A DNA stretch of 64,000 nt from Canna indica (taxonomy: Eukaryota; Streptophyta; Magnoliopsida; Zingiberales; Cannaceae). Positions 61,401 to 64,000 of the stretch are shown in pieces. The first letter of the stretch is position 1. The number at the start of each line of letters is the position of its first letter. The notes under the pieces are model-generated. The model saw only the letters and a program-made list of their open reading frames with translations. It had not been told where the DNA came from and did not search any database. The position numbers and the translations under genes were made by a program. The stretch is taken from NCBI GenBank assembly GCA_034359265.1, contig CP136891.1, positions 85,082,001 to 85,146,000 of the forward strand, read 5' to 3'.

Positions 61401-64000
61401 TCCATATCGGACTCTCTTTTGCTCTATATTTATCATATAGAGTATGAATCATGAATGTTATTTAATGTTGGATATGAACAAAGTAGGTCTAACAGAGCAT
61501 TTGTTCATGGATTATTCACAAGTTCTATGAATTTGTGGGACTTCCACCAAACTTGATATTAGTGATTAATGCCAACTGATCTAACAACAGATGGACACAC
61601 AAGAAAACAAACATGCAACTGATCAGCATGGTGTTATGAATAACATTTCTTACTTAGCCATAAAATCTATATTTTGGATCACCTTGAAAAGATAAAGTGT
61701 ATTTGGAAATATCTTGTGCTATCAGATATGAATCTTTAGCAATTTCATTAGTATGTAAGTTGACAAGAAGCATTTTGACAAAAGGAAACAAATATAAGGA
61801 TTTACTTTTCCCGACATCGTGCTGCAATATAGCTCTTGAGATGATTAATGACTTCTGCAGACTTAACAAAAGAAACTGCAATGAAATCTACACCCTCAGA
61901 AATCCCAAAGTCAATATCAAGCCAATCCTGTATATATCCAAATCATTATTAGCACATGGAGTGCAGATTGATAAAAGAATGAAAGAGATTTAACTAATCT
62001 TTCCTTCATCTGGAGCACTCAATAATTAGATTATTCAATTAGCTTACCTATAGGCATTTATGATAATGATTAGCCTAGATTTGAATATAAATGAAACTCT
62101 AGTCACATATTGTCAATACACTCTAGAGTCTAGATATTAATATTATAAGCAAAGTGCAAATCAACAAATTAAACCAAATAACACTCTTCACCAATACTAA
62201 ATTATAAAATACAACATTTTTTTTTCAAATACCCTCTAGATATTAATAGTGTAAACGTTGTGCTTGTAAGAAAAAAGTGCAGACCAACAAATTAAACCAA
62301 ATAACACTCTGCACCTAGACCAAATTATACAGCATATACAAAGATAAGATTTTTTGCCCTAATGCTCATAAATTGCATAGAACAAGAGGATAAAATGAGA
62401 GAAAACATAATGAGATGGTCCAAGGGAAACCTATAGATGCCGCAGTTAGATAGGGAAATAACTATGATTACCAGTGAGAGGAGGGTACAGGAACACTACA
62501 GAAAACTTTAGTTGAAACAATAAACAACAATTTGTATGCCCTTGGTATAATACAATAATTAGAAATTTTAAATACCACTAGGTGTAGCCCCCAATACACG
62601 ATAAGATTAGAGAAAATAGATTGAGATGAAACATGTTTAAACAACACATGTAGATGTCATACTTTGATGACTGAATTAGTTATGGTTAATGATGAGAGGA
62701 AGGACAGAAAAAGTCTTAAGAAATTTTTACTTGAAAAAATAAACAACAATTTAAATCCAATTGGTATAAGTCAAATTTTGATCTTATACAGATCCATCCT
62801 CAATTCACAACTGGATACAACAAAGTGTAGCCACAGTAAAGGATGAAATGAGAGAAAAAAATATTGAAATGTAATGCACATGGTTAAATGACAGAAATAG
62901 ATTGAAGTTAATCAACATGTCCAAAGGAAACCTATGGTAGATAGACATCAAGTGCATAATCAAGGATCACACATAAGAAATTATCATGTTGAAATGATCC
63001 CAAAATGCACATAAATGTGCGACAACTAATAGCAATAAATTTGATCTTATAGTAGAGACTATGAGATGAAATAACCATACAATTGACAACATTAACAAGA
63101 ATGGAGATTATTGTTACCACTTATCAACTTATAATTAATTGCACTATTATCAACGTCGAGTACTGAATGATATTGTTAAAACCAACATTCAAACTAAAGG
63201 CATCCTTTCCATAAAAAAAAAGCACTCTCATAAACAAGATGACACTTAAGAATGCTTGATGATTGACAACATTGACAAGGATGGACTATGGAGATTGTTG
63301 TTATAACACATAATTACAATCATAATCAATGCCCAATATTGTAGCACCACTAAAAGCAAAATTCAAATAAAGGACATCAAAGTGTAACGTAAGGTACTGA
63401 GAAGATTAAGTTATTTAACTTAAAAGTGTAGCACGAGCACATAATGTGTGCATGAGGATTAGGGGTGTAAGTGAGCCGAGCAACTCGTGAGCTACTCGAG
63501 ATTGACTCGATGAAAACTCGAACTCGACTCGATCTTATCGAGCTCAAGCCGAGCTTTACAAACGAGCGAGTCGAGCTCGAGCTAAGTAATACTCGACTCG
63601 AGCGACTCGCGAGCCTAATCAAGCTTCATATATTTATATATAATTATATAAATATTAATATTTCATATGGGGTTGAGCATAAACCCGAGTCGAGTCGAGC
63701 CGAGCTTAATCGAGCTTGAACGAGCTCGGTCACACTTGAGAAAAATAAACGAGCCTAAACGAGCTTAAACTAGCCGAGCTCGAGCCTGGATATTGAAGCT
63801 CGATCCAGCTTGAGTTCGAGCTCGAGCTCGACATTTCTTAAACAAGCCGAGCTCGAGCACAAGCAAGCTCAGCTCGGCTCGATTACACCCCTAAATTGAG
63901 GATGCACCAACCTTGGAAGATATTGTAGGCAGCATGGCATTACGTTCACGGACTAGCCTACCATTCCGCCAAAAAGTAAGATTAGCACGTGGCAAAAGCA
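58486..64000 (-). CDS. PKP1: plastidial pyruvate kinase alpha subunit (PKp1 / isozyme A), C-terminal part
   Basis: Converts phosphoenolpyruvate and ADP to pyruvate and ATP in plastids, feeding fatty-acid synthesis. The gene runs off the right edge; visible exons are 63912-64000 (partial), 61806-61927, 59884-60362 and 58486-58787, all phase-matched with GT-AG introns. The first gives [20 protein letters not shown] and TISSK; the next [20 protein letters not shown] and [18 protein letters not shown]. The third carries the active-site signature ALIAKIESV, the [14 protein letters not shown] loop, [31 protein letters not shown], and [13 protein letters not shown]. The last carries the C-domain with [20 protein letters not shown] and ends IQVMNVP. 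The SGESAMG and WREEKRHE features separate PKp1 from cytosolic isozymes. Domain order is intact in what is visible. The introns are long and repeat-filled. Confidence 0.95.
60835..61144 (-). mobile_element. TRIM (miniature LTR retrotransposon), copy B
   Basis: LTR-like direct repeats at 60835-60918 and 61062-61144 (about 84 bp, starting TGTTAA and ending TTAACA) flank 143 bp. On the minus strand TGGTATTAGATCAAGAGGTC follows the first LTR directly, a primer-binding-site-like sequence. No coding capacity. It sits in the pyruvate kinase intron between the exons at 61806-61927 and 59884-60362. It shares LTR sequence such as TTGGTCTCTTTCCTAA with copy A at 16545-16888. Confidence 0.85.
62090..63400. 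repeat. diverged tandem repeats in a pyruvate kinase intron
   Basis: The block CAACAAATTAAACCAAATAA lies at about 62162 and about 62287. A longer unit of about 240 bp recurs from about 62390, 62640 and in part 62880, sharing AATAAACAACAATTT, GGTATAA, GTGTAGCC and AAGGGAAACCTAT-like pieces. ATTGACAACATTAACAAGAATGG recurs at about 63083 and about 63264 in modified form. Confidence 0.6.
63460..63893. mobile_element. hAT-like MITE beside a pyruvate kinase splice donor
   Basis: Perfect-looking ends TAGGGGTGTAA (63460-63470) and TTACACCCCTA (63883-63893), with GAGCCGAGC/GCTCGGCTC just inside. TGAGGAT precedes the left end (63453-63459) and recurs 3 bp after the right end (63897-63903). The interior is packed with CGAGCTCGAGC-type palindromes. 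The right end is 18 bp from the end of the exon at 63912. Confidence 0.8.

Overview
The window is nuclear DNA of a flowering plant. It is AT-rich, with spliced genes using GT-AG introns (a few GC-AG), long AT-rich introns, and many small class II and class I repeats. The GC-rich intronless chitinase-like gene (close in type to monocot bulb chitinases) and the GC-rich DUF506 and Aux/IAA exons suggest a monocot, but the sequence does not fix a species. Seven protein-coding genes could be read exon by exon, and their reading frames stay open across every proposed junction.

Layout, left to right. (1) 1-2340: AT-rich DNA dominated by a non-autonomous DNA transposon with a 10-bp target-site duplication. 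(2) 2763-3644 (+): a complete Aux/IAA auxin repressor. (3) 7209-20009 (-): a 17-exon EDEM-type alpha-mannosidase (MNS4/MNS5-like), with a small LTR element (TRIM) in one intron, two GC-AG introns and a possible extra in-frame exon. (4) 21889-23775 (-): chloroplast TATA (Tha4) of the twin-arginine translocase, followed by an orphan exon-like segment with a membrane span. (5) 25783-31762 (+): a group C bZIP factor that diverges from TATA across a 2-kb region in which a 126-bp tandem duplication was split by a Mutator-like insertion. (6) 32826-33734 (+): an intronless GH18 class III chitinase-like secreted protein. (7) 35178-42779 (-): a 17-exon guanylate-binding (atlastin-like) GTPase that needs a 7-nt microexon and a GC-AG intron. 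(8) 48434-49670 (-): a three-exon DUF506 (PDDEXK-like) gene. (9) 58486 to the right edge (-): the C-terminal four exons of a plastidial pyruvate kinase alpha subunit (PKp1).

The genes do not form a pathway; this is ordinary plant gene neighbourhood. Two products act in plastids (TATA, PKp1), two are predicted in the endomembrane system (EDEM mannosidase, GBP GTPase), two are nuclear regulators (Aux/IAA, bZIP) and one is secreted (GH18). I found no obviously new multi-gene system. The most interesting signals are in gene architecture: the 7-nt microexon, three GC-AG introns, a 41-codon phase-matched candidate exon inside the GH47 domain, an orphan exon downstream of TATA, an intronic array of repeated splice-acceptor-like units, and several datable transposon insertions (a SINE with a 12-bp duplication, two TRIMs of one family, a MULE-like insertion in a shared promoter, and a MITE 18 bp from a splice donor).
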